A stretch of DNA of 64,000 nucleotides from an uncultured Christensenella sp. (GCA_910584155.1 CAJTYG010000001.1:206023-270022); one strand, 5' to 3'; counted from the stretch's first letter, positions 36,801-44,650 are shown. Program-made: numbers and translations. The notes: generated by a model from the sequence alone, not told the origin.

Positions 36801-38449
36801 AAGGAGATTACAATTGTCATATAGAGTTCCACATAAATTTAATTTTTGATGGAATTGAAAATGGTAAAATATACTATGGGGCATTAAAGCCTAATATCAG
36901 CGGTGGAATTGTATTTTTAAATGGAGAAGAGTATATTATTGGCACCATAATAAATAATGTTGGGAACTATACTTTAAAAATATTAGACGCTCAAAAAGTT
37001 GAACTAATTTGTAATTTTCAAATATATCCCATAATCTCAAATCTTGAAAATGATAAGGTGTATGAAGGAGCAATAATACCATCTATCGTAGGCGGCAATA
37101 TTTTATTGGACGGAGAACGATATGATGGAATATCTGAAATTTCCACCCCCGGAGATCACCTGATAACTATTGCGGGAGAGGGGAATTTTAACATGCCCAT
37201 CAATTTTTACATTAATTTAGTTTGGGATGAAATCACAGCAATAAATAATTTTGGCATTGAAATAATCCCATATATCAGCGGTGGTTTGGTTACCTTAAAT
37301 GGCGAAGAATATTTGATAGGCTCGCCAATAAGTGCCGTTGGAAATTATACCTTGACAGTTGCAGGGATAAACGGCTTTACACAAACACAAACATTTTCCA
37401 TATTGCCGATTGTTGAGAACATTATGGAAGACGAAAATTATTCAGGCAGCATTACTCCATCAATTAAAGGCGGAAATATTTATCTTAACAATACGGTATA
37501 TGATGGGAATTCCCCAATTACCATACCGGGAAGAAATATAATAACGGTTTATGGCTGTGGCGGATTTGTGAAAACAATTAACTTTTATATTAATGTGCTA
37601 ATCGCAGGGCTGTCCGACAATGAAGAATATTCGGGCAAAGTAGAATTTTCTATTAGTGGCGGGAAAATAGTTTTGGATGGCATAGTGTTTGAAAGCGACT
37701 GTATTACTATGCCTGGGAAGCATTGTTTAGAAATTTTTGGCAATGAGGATTATTATATTGCAATAGCGTTTTCAGTTAAAGAGATTGTAGAAGGCTTTTC
37801 AGCGAATGAAGTTACAACACGAGAGATAGTGCCACTAATTAGTGGCGGTAACGTGAAACTTAATGGGGAACCATTTGCGAGCGGTACCGTTGTTGATAAT
37901 ATAGGAAAGTACACACTTACAGTAGACGGTGCAAATGGATATTCAAAAGATTATCAATTTGAAATAATACCAATTGTTTATAATGCCGAATTCAATGAAA
38001 ACGATAACAATATTGAGTTTGTTTTAACGGCGGCAAATAAACATTCAGTAATCATGTTTGACGGAGAAAAAAAGATCAAAGACTTTAATTGTAACACAAT
38101 TGGCAATCACGAGCTTGTCATACGTAATGGGGATTATGTGGAGAAAAAGAACTTTACAATTAAGTCGAATTATCCTATTGTAAACGGACATTATGACAAA
38201 GCAGTGCAGATAAAGCATATCGAAAACGGAAAAATTGTTTTGGATGGCAAAGAGGTGACGAAAGATATTGCTGTAGATACTCATGGCAGCCATAGACTTG
38301 TCATTATCGGTGTGAATGGGTATGAGGAAGTTTATGAGTTTACATACGACAATCCATATTATAAAATTGTACCTTGGTTTGGAGCTATAGTCGGTTTGCT
38401 GATTGTCGGTATGATAGTGTTGTTCATCTTGAGGAGGAAGAAAATATGA
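33899..38449 (+). CDS. Giant membrane-anchored surface protein with GLUG and about 17 tandem beta repeats
   Basis: A 1516-residue protein. An N-terminal membrane helix or signal (about 8-32), a GLUG-type region (about 55-420, for example YLGGLCGYNFSD, IGGLVSENEGSIKYC), then about 17 tandem repeats of roughly 60-70 residues (about 430-1475), and a C-terminal helix (about 1487-1510) with a basic RRKK stop-transfer tail. The repeat core reads GG.I.L(D/N)G..Y..G..I...G.H.I.I.G......I.F. In the middle of the array two subtypes alternate: one with YDG and PG(N/D)H, one with GEEY..G and VGNYTL. It should expose a long beta rod outside the cell while the C-terminus reaches the cytoplasmic partners. 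No peptidase or sortase motif was seen. Confidence 0.82.
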   Translation: MIKQLDFKIKLIIVFVTMFLIAVVMFAFCVQDNYALMDKFVAFADDFDGYEPILDAEDLNNIRNDLTGKYYLANDIDLADVSWTPIGTEERPFLGELEGNGHIISNLNNISTSDAIGLFAYNAGVIKNINVSEVFELNIEYKGSSNVVPYTIIAGVVAYNHGQLFNCGSIYEITARTKGTLGPRLIIGGLVSENEGSIKYCYANGTISIQREGYNQEYIVGGLVGRNNGTIESSISEYNVYTTGDDRIENNVESYLGGLCGYNFSDINRSYANGIIKCKDGTSVYGGGFSAINAGTICNSFANGDTEIGVGSGNQWVKLAAQAYGFSSNAGEIVSCYSSGAVNAFGDGASIKFGGFSDADVTNCFYIDENGNYIFNDIEVKNDEFLNILKNSWDERVWDFYHLSGQGVPVLQIIPISGVQNTNYISARTIIFDVGMAWLNKQIFYTNQEVSKVGNYALTLCFNGYYQQIDFVIDPIILGADEGGEYSSDIRISINDGDVFLNGLPYQNEEEITSIGYYTLTVRGVNDYEKSIQFTLTPTISNLSENGEYTGSVQPIINKGEVFLDGNSFISETIISQVGNHTIEIVGLNDYCKRINFILHPEIDSITDGAEYIGSITPQFSDGTIYLNNEIFYSGDTIAQVGNHIISIHGVNGYSKELNFTLMPKIQDIEDGGIYQGHIAPHIEGGNIKLDGANYDGCSKIAIPGLHVIEISGRGEFKISISFEVQLVYSGIEDEGEYILFCSPDFSGGTILLDGVSYTPNTKVEEVGYHTFVILGSNEFVKEIRFVVNPKIEGLEDGGEYVGKVVPVIIGGVLDLDGAFYDGSSIINMPGNHKITIKGTGDYFLQINFTVTLVVNGLNDEQKFEYGDIVKPTFSGGKITLNGEPFSCGAEIKNVGNYTFIVSGVNEFKRIISFTILPVIANIVHNGNYDGEVTPKILGGTISLDGKQYDGISTITMPGNHQIDIIGEGDYNCHIEFHINLIFDGIENGKIYYGALKPNISGGIVFLNGEEYIIGTIINNVGNYTLKILDAQKVELICNFQIYPIISNLENDKVYEGAIIPSIVGGNILLDGERYDGISEISTPGDHLITIAGEGNFNMPINFYINLVWDEITAINNFGIEIIPYISGGLVTLNGEEYLIGSPISAVGNYTLTVAGINGFTQTQTFSILPIVENIMEDENYSGSITPSIKGGNIYLNNTVYDGNSPITIPGRNIITVYGCGGFVKTINFYINVLIAGLSDNEEYSGKVEFSISGGKIVLDGIVFESDCITMPGKHCLEIFGNEDYYIAIAFSVKEIVEGFSANEVTTREIVPLISGGNVKLNGEPFASGTVVDNIGKYTLTVDGANGYSKDYQFEIIPIVYNAEFNENDNNIEFVLTAANKHSVIMFDGEKKIKDFNCNTIGNHELVIRNGDYVEKKNFTIKSNYPIVNGHYDKAVQIKHIENGKIVLDGKEVTKDIAVDTHGSHRLVIIGVNGYEEVYEFTYDNPYYKIVPWFGAIVGLLIVGMIVLFILRRKKI

Positions 38450-39747
38450 ACCTACTCATTGAACAGTCCATAGGATTTTTGATTGCAGCGTTGGTGTCTA
38501 CAATCATTTTGTGCTTGATATATTTTGTGCTTGAGTTACCTCTTTATAAAAGAGGTGGCATTTGTTTTGCTAATTACAATGAGTTAAAAGTTAATTATTC
38601 ATTTAAACCAAATTTAGGTGTTACAGTGGTGTCATTATGCTTGATTTTATACAATCTGATATTGGCATGTATGTCTGCCGTGAATAATATAACAAGAATC
38701 AATTTAGTTGTCTATGTGTTTATGATTGTTCTTTTGAGTTTTATACTTTTGGGCAATCTATCACGACAAAAATATGATAGAGATTTATCGAAGTTTAATA
38801 TCCGACATGATGAAATAATAAAATTAATAAGTTTGTTGGATATACATAAGAATGAATTGAAGCAATTGGATGATGAAGTTGCCAAGTTAAAAGAAAGAAT
38901 AGCTGGTAAAGTAGATCAGATTGCCACAATTGTAAAACTCGATGATGATTATATGGCGGGGAGATTGACTAATGCTAAAAATTTGGTGGAAAATCATTAT
39001 AAAGCTATTGAAAGTTATGAGGACGGAGTCATCAATGATTTTAATAACAATTTAAAAAAATATATAAAAAACAAAATAGAACCTAATTTTGAGTCAGGAA
39101 CAATAGCCACAAACGCTTCAGTTATCGAATATGAAATGTCGATTATTGAAGAAGAACTTTGCAAATATATGCGTACGGAAACTTGCAAACAGTTGGAAAT
39201 TACTCCTAAGTTGTATGGCAGACTTTTTGACGGTTCAGAATTATTCGATAATATTGCCACGGCGACTGAGAACAAATATGTGGTACTAAGTACTTATGCA
39301 AAATCTCATAGAATAAATTGCCCAATTTTGAGCGAAAAGACGGCGTCACAGATAAATCAGCTATATGAGGAAATAGCTAAGGATTTGTCAACAAAAATGA
39401 ATGTATCGCTGCAGCTGCTATTATTATATGGCAGGAGTAGTGTATCACAAATGAATTTATTAGAATTCAGTGCGATGATTGATTATTATACTGAGTTGAA
39501 AGCGACTTTTGATGAGACAGCACTTGAGGTGTTTACGAAACTGATGGCATATTTGATTCTATCTGTGGAAAAAGATACAGGTATTAAAAATAGAGTTTAT
39601 AAACTTATAAGTTGCATAGATAAGAATGCATCAAAAGAAAAATTAAGGACAGAGTTGATGTCACAAGCGACAAAGCAAAATTTGTTGCGCGTGGTAGGAA
39701 GAGTGGAGAAACAGCGTTGCTGTATAGATTCGATTATGGCTTTATAA
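38446..39747 (+). CDS. Three-helix membrane protein with long cytoplasmic helical region
   Basis: A 433-residue protein. The ATG at 38446 is chosen because GAGGAGG lies just upstream and it overlaps the giant-protein stop (ATGA); the longer in-frame start at 38374 lies inside the previous gene. Three membrane helices (about residues 10-31, 56-78 and 84-105) are followed by a predicted coiled coil (about 125-165) and a long helical cytoplasmic domain. I do not recognise a family. Its place between the giant anchor and the PIN/vWA-phosphatase-kinase genes suggests it links the surface protein to the cytoplasmic module. Confidence 0.72.
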   Translation: MNLLIEQSIGFLIAALVSTIILCLIYFVLELPLYKRGGICFANYNELKVNYSFKPNLGVTVVSLCLILYNLILACMSAVNNITRINLVVYVFMIVLLSFILLGNLSRQKYDRDLSKFNIRHDEIIKLISLLDIHKNELKQLDDEVAKLKERIAGKVDQIATIVKLDDDYMAGRLTNAKNLVENHYKAIESYEDGVINDFNNNLKKYIKNKIEPNFESGTIATNASVIEYEMSIIEEELCKYMRTETCKQLEITPKLYGRLFDGSELFDNIATATENKYVVLSTYAKSHRINCPILSEKTASQINQLYEEIAKDLSTKMNVSLQLLLLYGRSSVSQMNLLEFSAMIDYYTELKATFDETALEVFTKLMAYLILSVEKDTGIKNRVYKLISCIDKNASKEKLRTELMSQATKQNLLRVVGRVEKQRCCIDSIMAL

Positions 39748-39756
39748 GGAGAAAAT

Positions 39757-40911
39757 ATGTTTGATTTGGATGATTTTGTAAATAAGTATGTAATTTATGC
39801 GGATACAAGTTCGCTTATGTGTGAAAAGGCAAGCGATTTTTTTGAAATCAAATTGTTGTCAGCACTTCAGCGCAACAAAAAAAAGCTTCGCATTCTTTCG
39901 AATGTTGAAGGTGAACTTAATGGACTTGCCCGTGATCGAGAGAAAAGTGTAGCCGCAAACAAGGCTTTAACAACATTGATGTATTATCGTCAATTCAAAA
40001 TTCTCGAATACGTGAATTATCAAGAAAAGTGTATTGCAGATCAGGCTTTTTTACATGTATTTTTAAATGAACGCACAAAGTATGATATTTGTCTTTTAAC
40101 TGAAGATAAACGTTTGGCAAAGGACATTATATTGAACATAAGAAATATAGATTCGACAGCGACCGAATATGAACTTGCCGCCGTACAGCTTCGCACAGGA
40201 GAGCCGGTTTTCTGGGATATAGACCGGTTGGACGCGGAGCTTGAATTATCGGATATAGAAAACTATTCAATTAAGAATGAAAATGAAAACTATAAAATGC
40301 CGATTTCTTTTACGCTGGATAACAGTGCTACAATGGTGGGAGAAAGATTGGACAGTTTTAAAAAAGCAATGTTTGAGTTTGTTGATCGGCTGAAATACAA
40401 CGATATGGATAAATGCGTGGAATATTCTATATCCATATTTGACGGATTTAAGCCTCGATTAATTAAAGATTTCACTTCGGATAATTTTAACAGAGCGGCA
40501 ATCATTTCTGGGCAAATTCCGTTTTTGGGAAAATCACTCGATAATAGTTTGAATGCTCTTGAAAGAAGATTGGCGCAACTTGATGCTTTAGGACGGCAAT
40601 ATTATAAACCTTGGATTGTTGTACTTTCTGACGGCTTGAGCTTTGACAATGTCGAGCCACAAATGGAAAGGATTAGACAACTTGATGATGGAAATATCGT
40701 ATATCTCCCATTTATGTTGTCAGGTGTGGAATCTTCAAAAGAGCTTAACGCTATGGTTACATACAAGAATAAACGACCATTAGTTTTAATAGAAAATAAA
40801 TTCAAAGAGATGTTTGATTGGCTATATTTAATGCTTGCAAAGCGTATAACAACTCCTCTAAGCGAAGGCTTTAAGCTTGACAGAAATCTCTTGAAAGGAT
40901 GGGCAAAATGA
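39757..40911 (+). CDS. PIN-like nuclease domain fused to a TerY-like vWA domain
   Basis: A 384-residue protein with an AAGGAG site. Residues 8-130 look like a PIN domain: YADTSSL (Asp16), an acidic pair Glu51/Glu53 in NVEGEL, Asp95 in IADQAF and Asp117 in LLTEDKRLAKD match the usual four-acid RNase centre. Residues about 180-370 look like a vWA domain of the TerY type: ISFTLDNSATMVGE, then VVLSDGLSFD, with the metal-site Asp, Ser and Asp largely kept. PIN domains cut RNA; vWA domains hold partners through a metal. It overlaps the phosphatase gene by four bases. I infer an RNase-like effector held by the TerY-P-type module. Confidence 0.75.
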   Translation: MFDLDDFVNKYVIYADTSSLMCEKASDFFEIKLLSALQRNKKKLRILSNVEGELNGLARDREKSVAANKALTTLMYYRQFKILEYVNYQEKCIADQAFLHVFLNERTKYDICLLTEDKRLAKDIILNIRNIDSTATEYELAAVQLRTGEPVFWDIDRLDAELELSDIENYSIKNENENYKMPISFTLDNSATMVGERLDSFKKAMFEFVDRLKYNDMDKCVEYSISIFDGFKPRLIKDFTSDNFNRAAIISGQIPFLGKSLDNSLNALERRLAQLDALGRQYYKPWIVVLSDGLSFDNVEPQMERIRQLDDGNIVYLPFMLSGVESSKELNAMVTYKNKRPLVLIENKFKEMFDWLYLMLAKRITTPLSEGFKLDRNLLKGWAK

Positions 40912-41867
40912 TTGTCAAACATCTTAAACAAGCTGCGGTTGCAGTGCAGGGAATTGATCATATAAATAGACAAATCGAGTGCCAGGACTGTGTTTCATCG
41001 ATTAGCTCGGGTGGTGTTAATGTTATCGCCCTTGCAGATGGAGCAGGCTCTAGAACAAATTCAAAAGAGGGAGCAGAACTAATATCAGAATGCATTTGTA
41101 AGGATATCGCTAATAATTTCAACTGCTATTATGAACTGTGCGAGAAGACTGGTAAAACGGAAGCTCAACACAAAGCCGATATTGATAACCTTAAGGAGCA
41201 GTTGTTAAAAATAATTATCGCACAGATAGCAAGTAATGTAGTGCCTCCCGAGTCTATTGATGATTATGCAGCTACATTACTGTTTTTTGCATGCAGAAAG
41301 GATAAGTATATATGTGGACATATCGGAGACGGAGTAATAGGAATTTTAAACGAGCATTTTGCTGGGGTGGACGTGCGCTCTGCTCCCGAAAACGGAGGCG
41401 CACCTAACATTACATTCTTTGCTACTGACGCAAATGCCAAGGATCATTTCCGTATTGAATGGGGGGATATGAAAGGCATTGAAGGTGTTATACTTATGTC
41501 CGATGGACCGGAAGAAGTTCTATATGAAAGAGATACTGGTTTATCAGACAATACATCAAAAATAATCACAAACTTCAGAGCTATTGCCCCAAAAGACTAT
41601 GAGAGTATATTAAAAAAGTTTTTGTCTGCAAATATAGCGCAGTTTAGCTATGATGATTTAAGCGTAAATATCCTTTATTTTGAAACTGTAGATTTGGATA
41701 GCTGTTCAGAGGAATATTGGTTAGACTGTCTTAAAAATATTGAGAACAAAAATCAGATTGTGAGATGCTCGCAGTTTGCTGTAAGCCTTGAGGATTACAA
41801 TAAATACGGAGAAAAAGATTTTAATTCCTCTATAGAAGCTCTAAATTATTTGCGAGGCATGAAGTGA
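40908..41867 (+). CDS. PP2C-family protein phosphatase
   Basis: A 319-residue PP2C phosphatase. The ATG at 40908 overlaps the previous stop (ATGA) and has AAAGGATGG upstream; an in-frame ATG at 40899 falls inside that site. Metal-binding motifs are seen as ALADGAGSR (about 42-50), GHIGDGVIG (about 140-148), MSDGPEEV and a final YDDLSVNI (about 247). It should remove phosphate from Ser/Thr in partner proteins. It sits directly before the kinase and TerY-like vWA genes, the order known from TerY-P triads. Confidence 0.88.
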   Translation: MIVKHLKQAAVAVQGIDHINRQIECQDCVSSISSGGVNVIALADGAGSRTNSKEGAELISECICKDIANNFNCYYELCEKTGKTEAQHKADIDNLKEQLLKIIIAQIASNVVPPESIDDYAATLLFFACRKDKYICGHIGDGVIGILNEHFAGVDVRSAPENGGAPNITFFATDANAKDHFRIEWGDMKGIEGVILMSDGPEEVLYERDTGLSDNTSKIITNFRAIAPKDYESILKKFLSANIAQFSYDDLSVNILYFETVDLDSCSEEYWLDCLKNIENKNQIVRCSQFAVSLEDYNKYGEKDFNSSIEALNYLRGMK

Positions 41868-41868
41868 T

Positions 41869-43182
41869 ATGAAAAACTATATTTTTGAAATATCATCTTT
41901 GCAAAAAGAAGAGAGTATTGGTTTTATTGAGACAATTTTAAATGAAGCTGATACAGGTTTGTTTTATTTCTCAGATTGCATAAAAGAAGAGATTGGGTTC
42001 TTAAGAGAAATAGGTGAGAGCTCGGCGGCAGCAAGAGTACAGAACATAATAGCTTATCTTGCAGGTAAAAATAAATTAAAATATTTTGATGCAGAAAGCT
42101 TTTTGAATTTAAATGTTTTTAGCGGGATTTTGGAGTTACCGTCCAAATTCATTTTAATCACAGAGAAGGAGTCCATTTTTAGGACATTAAATGAATTAAG
42201 CGAAAAGGGACTATCTATCTGTAGCATTGATGGAGGCAGACTTAAAGAGTGGAGAAAACAAAAGAGCGGGGCAGCTTTTTACGTGGAGAATGACAAATAT
42301 ATCAATAATGTTGATACAGATAACATAAATATTGATTATGTTTATTCACCAGTGTATGGCTATCTTAAACTTGATAAAAGTTTTGTGATTGCAGGTGGTG
42401 AAGGTACATGCTATCGCACATATAACGGTTTGCTTGTCAAAATATATAAATCCAAGCATATCACATACACAAATTATAAAAAACTTCAGACAATGCTCAA
42501 ATATGATATAGGCAATCCTTATATTATTTGGCCAAGGGATATTGTCTATTACGAAGGTAATTTTGTAGGATATGCTATGGATGAATTGAAATGTATAGTC
42601 TCTATTGATGAGCTTAGAGATTATGGTTTTAAAGGATTTAGTCCATTAGATAAGCTGAAACTATGTCGTGATTTTTTGAAGCTAATTGAATACCTTCACA
42701 AAAAGAAGATACTTGTAGGAGATATGAAATTTGACAACATAGTTGTCGATAACAATAAAAAAGTATATCTTATAGATACTGGCAGCTTTCAGATTGAGGA
42801 TTATGCATGTCTTGTCTACAACCGTGAATTTTCTGACAAAGAGTATCATGCAGATGACTTGAAAAAGAATCTTCGAGTTGTAGAGGATGAGTATTTCCCA
42901 ATCAATAAAATCATTTTTGAGATTTTAATGAATAAAAACCCATATTACAGCGACGGAGATATAGAAATCGATGCGAATAAGAACAATCATTTTCATTTTG
43001 CATTAAGGCCAATGGTTGGATTTGAAAAAGGACTACCGTATCATCTTTTGATGTGGTATAATCTTAGTCAAAGGATGAGAGATTATTTCTATTACTATTT
43101 CACTGATAGAAAAATCACGTTGATAAGCGATTGGATAATTGAAATTGACAGATTTATAAACGAAAAACAGAAAGGAGCATAA
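41869..43182 (+). CDS. Divergent protein kinase with PIN-like N-terminal region
   Basis: A 437-residue protein. Residues about 150-437 are a eukaryote-type kinase fold: glycine loop IAGGEGTCYRTYNG (about 173-186), Lys in LLVKIYK (about 190), catalytic loop VGDMKFDNIVV (about 282, with Asp, Lys and Asn but no HRD Arg) and metal-binding DTG (about 302) in place of DFG. It follows the PP2C gene by one base. Residues 1-140 resemble a degenerate PIN fold (FEISSLQKEE at the start, FILITEKESIFR near 96-107, comparable to the LLTEDKRLAKD strand of the neighbouring PIN-vWA protein), but the acidic residues are mostly missing. The kinase core resembles TerY-P kinases. Whether it phosphorylates the vWA proteins is not shown. 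Confidence 0.82.
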   Translation: MKNYIFEISSLQKEESIGFIETILNEADTGLFYFSDCIKEEIGFLREIGESSAAARVQNIIAYLAGKNKLKYFDAESFLNLNVFSGILELPSKFILITEKESIFRTLNELSEKGLSICSIDGGRLKEWRKQKSGAAFYVENDKYINNVDTDNINIDYVYSPVYGYLKLDKSFVIAGGEGTCYRTYNGLLVKIYKSKHITYTNYKKLQTMLKYDIGNPYIIWPRDIVYYEGNFVGYAMDELKCIVSIDELRDYGFKGFSPLDKLKLCRDFLKLIEYLHKKKILVGDMKFDNIVVDNNKKVYLIDTGSFQIEDYACLVYNREFSDKEYHADDLKKNLRVVEDEYFPINKIIFEILMNKNPYYSDGDIEIDANKNNHFHFALRPMVGFEKGLPYHLLMWYNLSQRMRDYFYYYFTDRKITLISDWIIEIDRFINEKQKGA

Positions 43183-43184
43183 AA

Positions 43185-43853
43185 ATGAGTGAGGATTTAT
43201 TCAACAGCTTGGATTTTGGAAGCTATGAATTTGCAAATGTAAAGGTGTCAAGAAAGATACCTATTTGTCTTGTCTTGGATTGCAGTGGTTCTATGCAGGG
43301 CGAAAAAATAAATGAGCTTAATGTTAATATTCATAGGTTTTTGGATTACGTGAGGGCAAATGGGAAGGCGCATAGGATTTGTGATCTGTGCATTATTACA
43401 TTTGGTGGCGACGGTGTTAATGTCGCAAGTGGCTATGATAGCATTGACAATATTAAATTTGTTGATTTGACAGCGTCGGGATGTACTCCGCTTGGTGCCG
43501 CAGTTGAAAAAGCACAAGAGTTGCTGGATTTACGGCGTAGCTATTATAGAAATAATGGAATAGAACATTATAAGCCTATTATGCTTTTAATGTCAGATGG
43601 CGTGCCAACAGATGAGTATCAATCTGTCGCAGAGCGATTTTCGAAGAAAGTAGCAGAAAGAGAGTTGAAAATTTTCCCCGTAGGAATAGGTACGGACTTC
43701 AGATTGGATATTCTCAAACTTTTTTCACCAATAGTTACACCTAAACAAATTAAAGACACATCTGATTTTGCTAAGTTGTTTGAGCTACTCAGCTCCAGTT
43801 CAAGCAACCCAGATGATGATGGGCTTGAAAAGTGGTTTAATGATGAATTTTGA
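43185..43853 (+). CDS. TerY-like vWA domain protein
   Basis: A 222-residue cytoplasmic vWA protein of TerY type: VSRKIPICLVLDCSGSMQGE (metal site about 31-36), a threonine in ASGCTPLGAAV (about 98) and LLMSDGVPTDE (about 135) complete the MIDAS. TerY proteins occur with a PP2C phosphatase and a kinase as a phosphorylation-controlled triad, often near nucleases or tellurium-resistance genes. It starts two bases after the kinase stop with an AAAGGAG site. The TerY domain is one of two vWA proteins in this operon. Confidence 0.85.
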   Translation: MSEDLFNSLDFGSYEFANVKVSRKIPICLVLDCSGSMQGEKINELNVNIHRFLDYVRANGKAHRICDLCIITFGGDGVNVASGYDSIDNIKFVDLTASGCTPLGAAVEKAQELLDLRRSYYRNNGIEHYKPIMLLMSDGVPTDEYQSVAERFSKKVAERELKIFPVGIGTDFRLDILKLFSPIVTPKQIKDTSDFAKLFELLSSSSSNPDDDGLEKWFNDEF

Positions 43854-43861
43854 GGGACGCT

Positions 43862-43942
43862 ATGTGTTGCTTATGCCATAAAACAAGGTCTAAAGAAAAT
43901 ACAATAGCTGAACAAGAATCAAACCAAATTACTCTGCACTAA
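43862..43942 (+). CDS. Possible 26-aa cysteine-rich peptide at the end of the island operon
   Basis: A short frame encoding MCCLCHKTRSKEN... (26 residues), starting eight bases after the TerY-like stop with a GAGGG site and ending in the terminator's first bases. The cysteines at its start (MCCLCH) could bind metal. Coding status is uncertain because the frame is very short; it may be chance. Confidence 0.3.
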   Translation: MCCLCHKTRSKENTIAEQESNQITLH

Positions 43943-43965
43943 AAGTGGGTTTCCCACTTTTTCCA
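43941..43965 (+). terminator. Terminator of the TerY-P-like operon
   Basis: AAAAGTGGG (43941-43949) pairs with CCCACTTTT (43953-43961) around a TTT loop and is followed by TT. A second strong hairpin (AAAATTC.CAAAATC / GATTTTG.GAATTTT, about 43986-44019) lies just downstream. Confidence 0.85.
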
Positions 43966-44620
43966 CGAGGCGTAAGCCGAGTATCAAAATTCTCAAAATC
44001 TTTTGATTTTGGGAATTTTCTTATCCTGCTCTTGGGAATCTGTGCTTTCCCAAAATTTTGCCACAATAAAAGTTCGAAATTTTTTCAAATCAGGGGGCCA
44101 ACTTTTGCCTGTTTTTCGCCCTTTTATATAGAGGGGGAATTATGCCGCAACAAAGAATAAAAAATTTTTTAAATTAGGGGGTACGATTTTGTCCAATTTT
44201 TGCCCTTTTATATGGAGGGGGTTATTCTGTGAGGAAAAAGTCTTTCAATAAATTTTGTACTACACCCCGAACTTTTCGAGATAAATGTGCTTGGGTATAT
44301 AGAGGGATATAAAAAAATAATAAATTTTTCAATAGACCGTCACGTTTTTGAGATAAGTGTGCTTGGTTAATTAGAGAGATATTTTGGAGGTGATGCGTAT
44401 GTTTAATTGTGAATGATTTTGAGACAAGTTAAGGCAGAATTATGCTACAAAATTCCCAAAATTTGAAGCAGGTAAAGAAATTTCCCAAAATCGTAGATTT
44501 GGGTATTTTGATTGTGCTGTGCGCATACAGCAATTCGGAAACCGAATTCTGTTTTGATGTTCGTCCACAGCGCAAATAATTGAACATCATAAGGAGGTGA
44601 GAATTATTTGTAAATAGGTC
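43966..44620. other. Structured noncoding region between the island operon and the recombinase genes
   Basis: About 650 bases without a convincing gene. Besides the repeats it holds: a GGAGGTGA site at 44386-44393 followed by a seven-codon frame (MRMFNCE); adjacent hairpins GCTGT/ACAGC (44516-44531) and AATTCGG/CCGAATT (44532-44548); and an AAATAATT/AATTATTT stem (44574-44609) that holds a perfect but orphan ribosome binding sequence, AAGGAGGTGA (44591-44600), followed at once by TTG TAA. It may be a regulatory or end region of a mobile element. Confidence 0.5.
44074..44390 (+). repeat. Degenerate tandem repeats of about 70-85 bases
   Basis: Two imperfect copies share AATTTTTT..AAT.AGGGGG, then a stretch ending CCCTTTTATAT.GAGGGGG (about 44076-44142 and 44163-44221). 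They are followed by two copies with a second pattern, containing CGAGATAAATGTGCTTGG or GAGATAAGTGTGCTTGG and ending AGAGGGATAT or AGAGAGATAT (about 44240-44310 and 44322-44382). The units are diverged, noncoding and AT-rich. Confidence 0.6.
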
Positions 44621-44649
44621 TTGACAAAGACCAGATTATATACTATCGT
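44621..44649 (+). promoter_or_regulatory. Likely promoter of the RHH gene
   Basis: TTGACA at 44621-44626, a 17-base spacer and TATCGT at 44644-44649 (a weak -10). Transcription would start near 44656, inside the inverted repeat described next. Confidence 0.5.
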
Positions 44650-44650
44650 A

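Noticed and set aside
43945..44160. 71-codon plus-strand frame after the island operon
   Set aside because: It starts inside the terminator hairpin, runs through repeats and a second hairpin, and has no ribosome binding site; the product is low-complexity Phe/Lys-rich.
44074..44390. CRISPR array
   Set aside because: The repeat units are longer than CRISPR repeats, diverged, without uniform spacers, and no cas gene is present.
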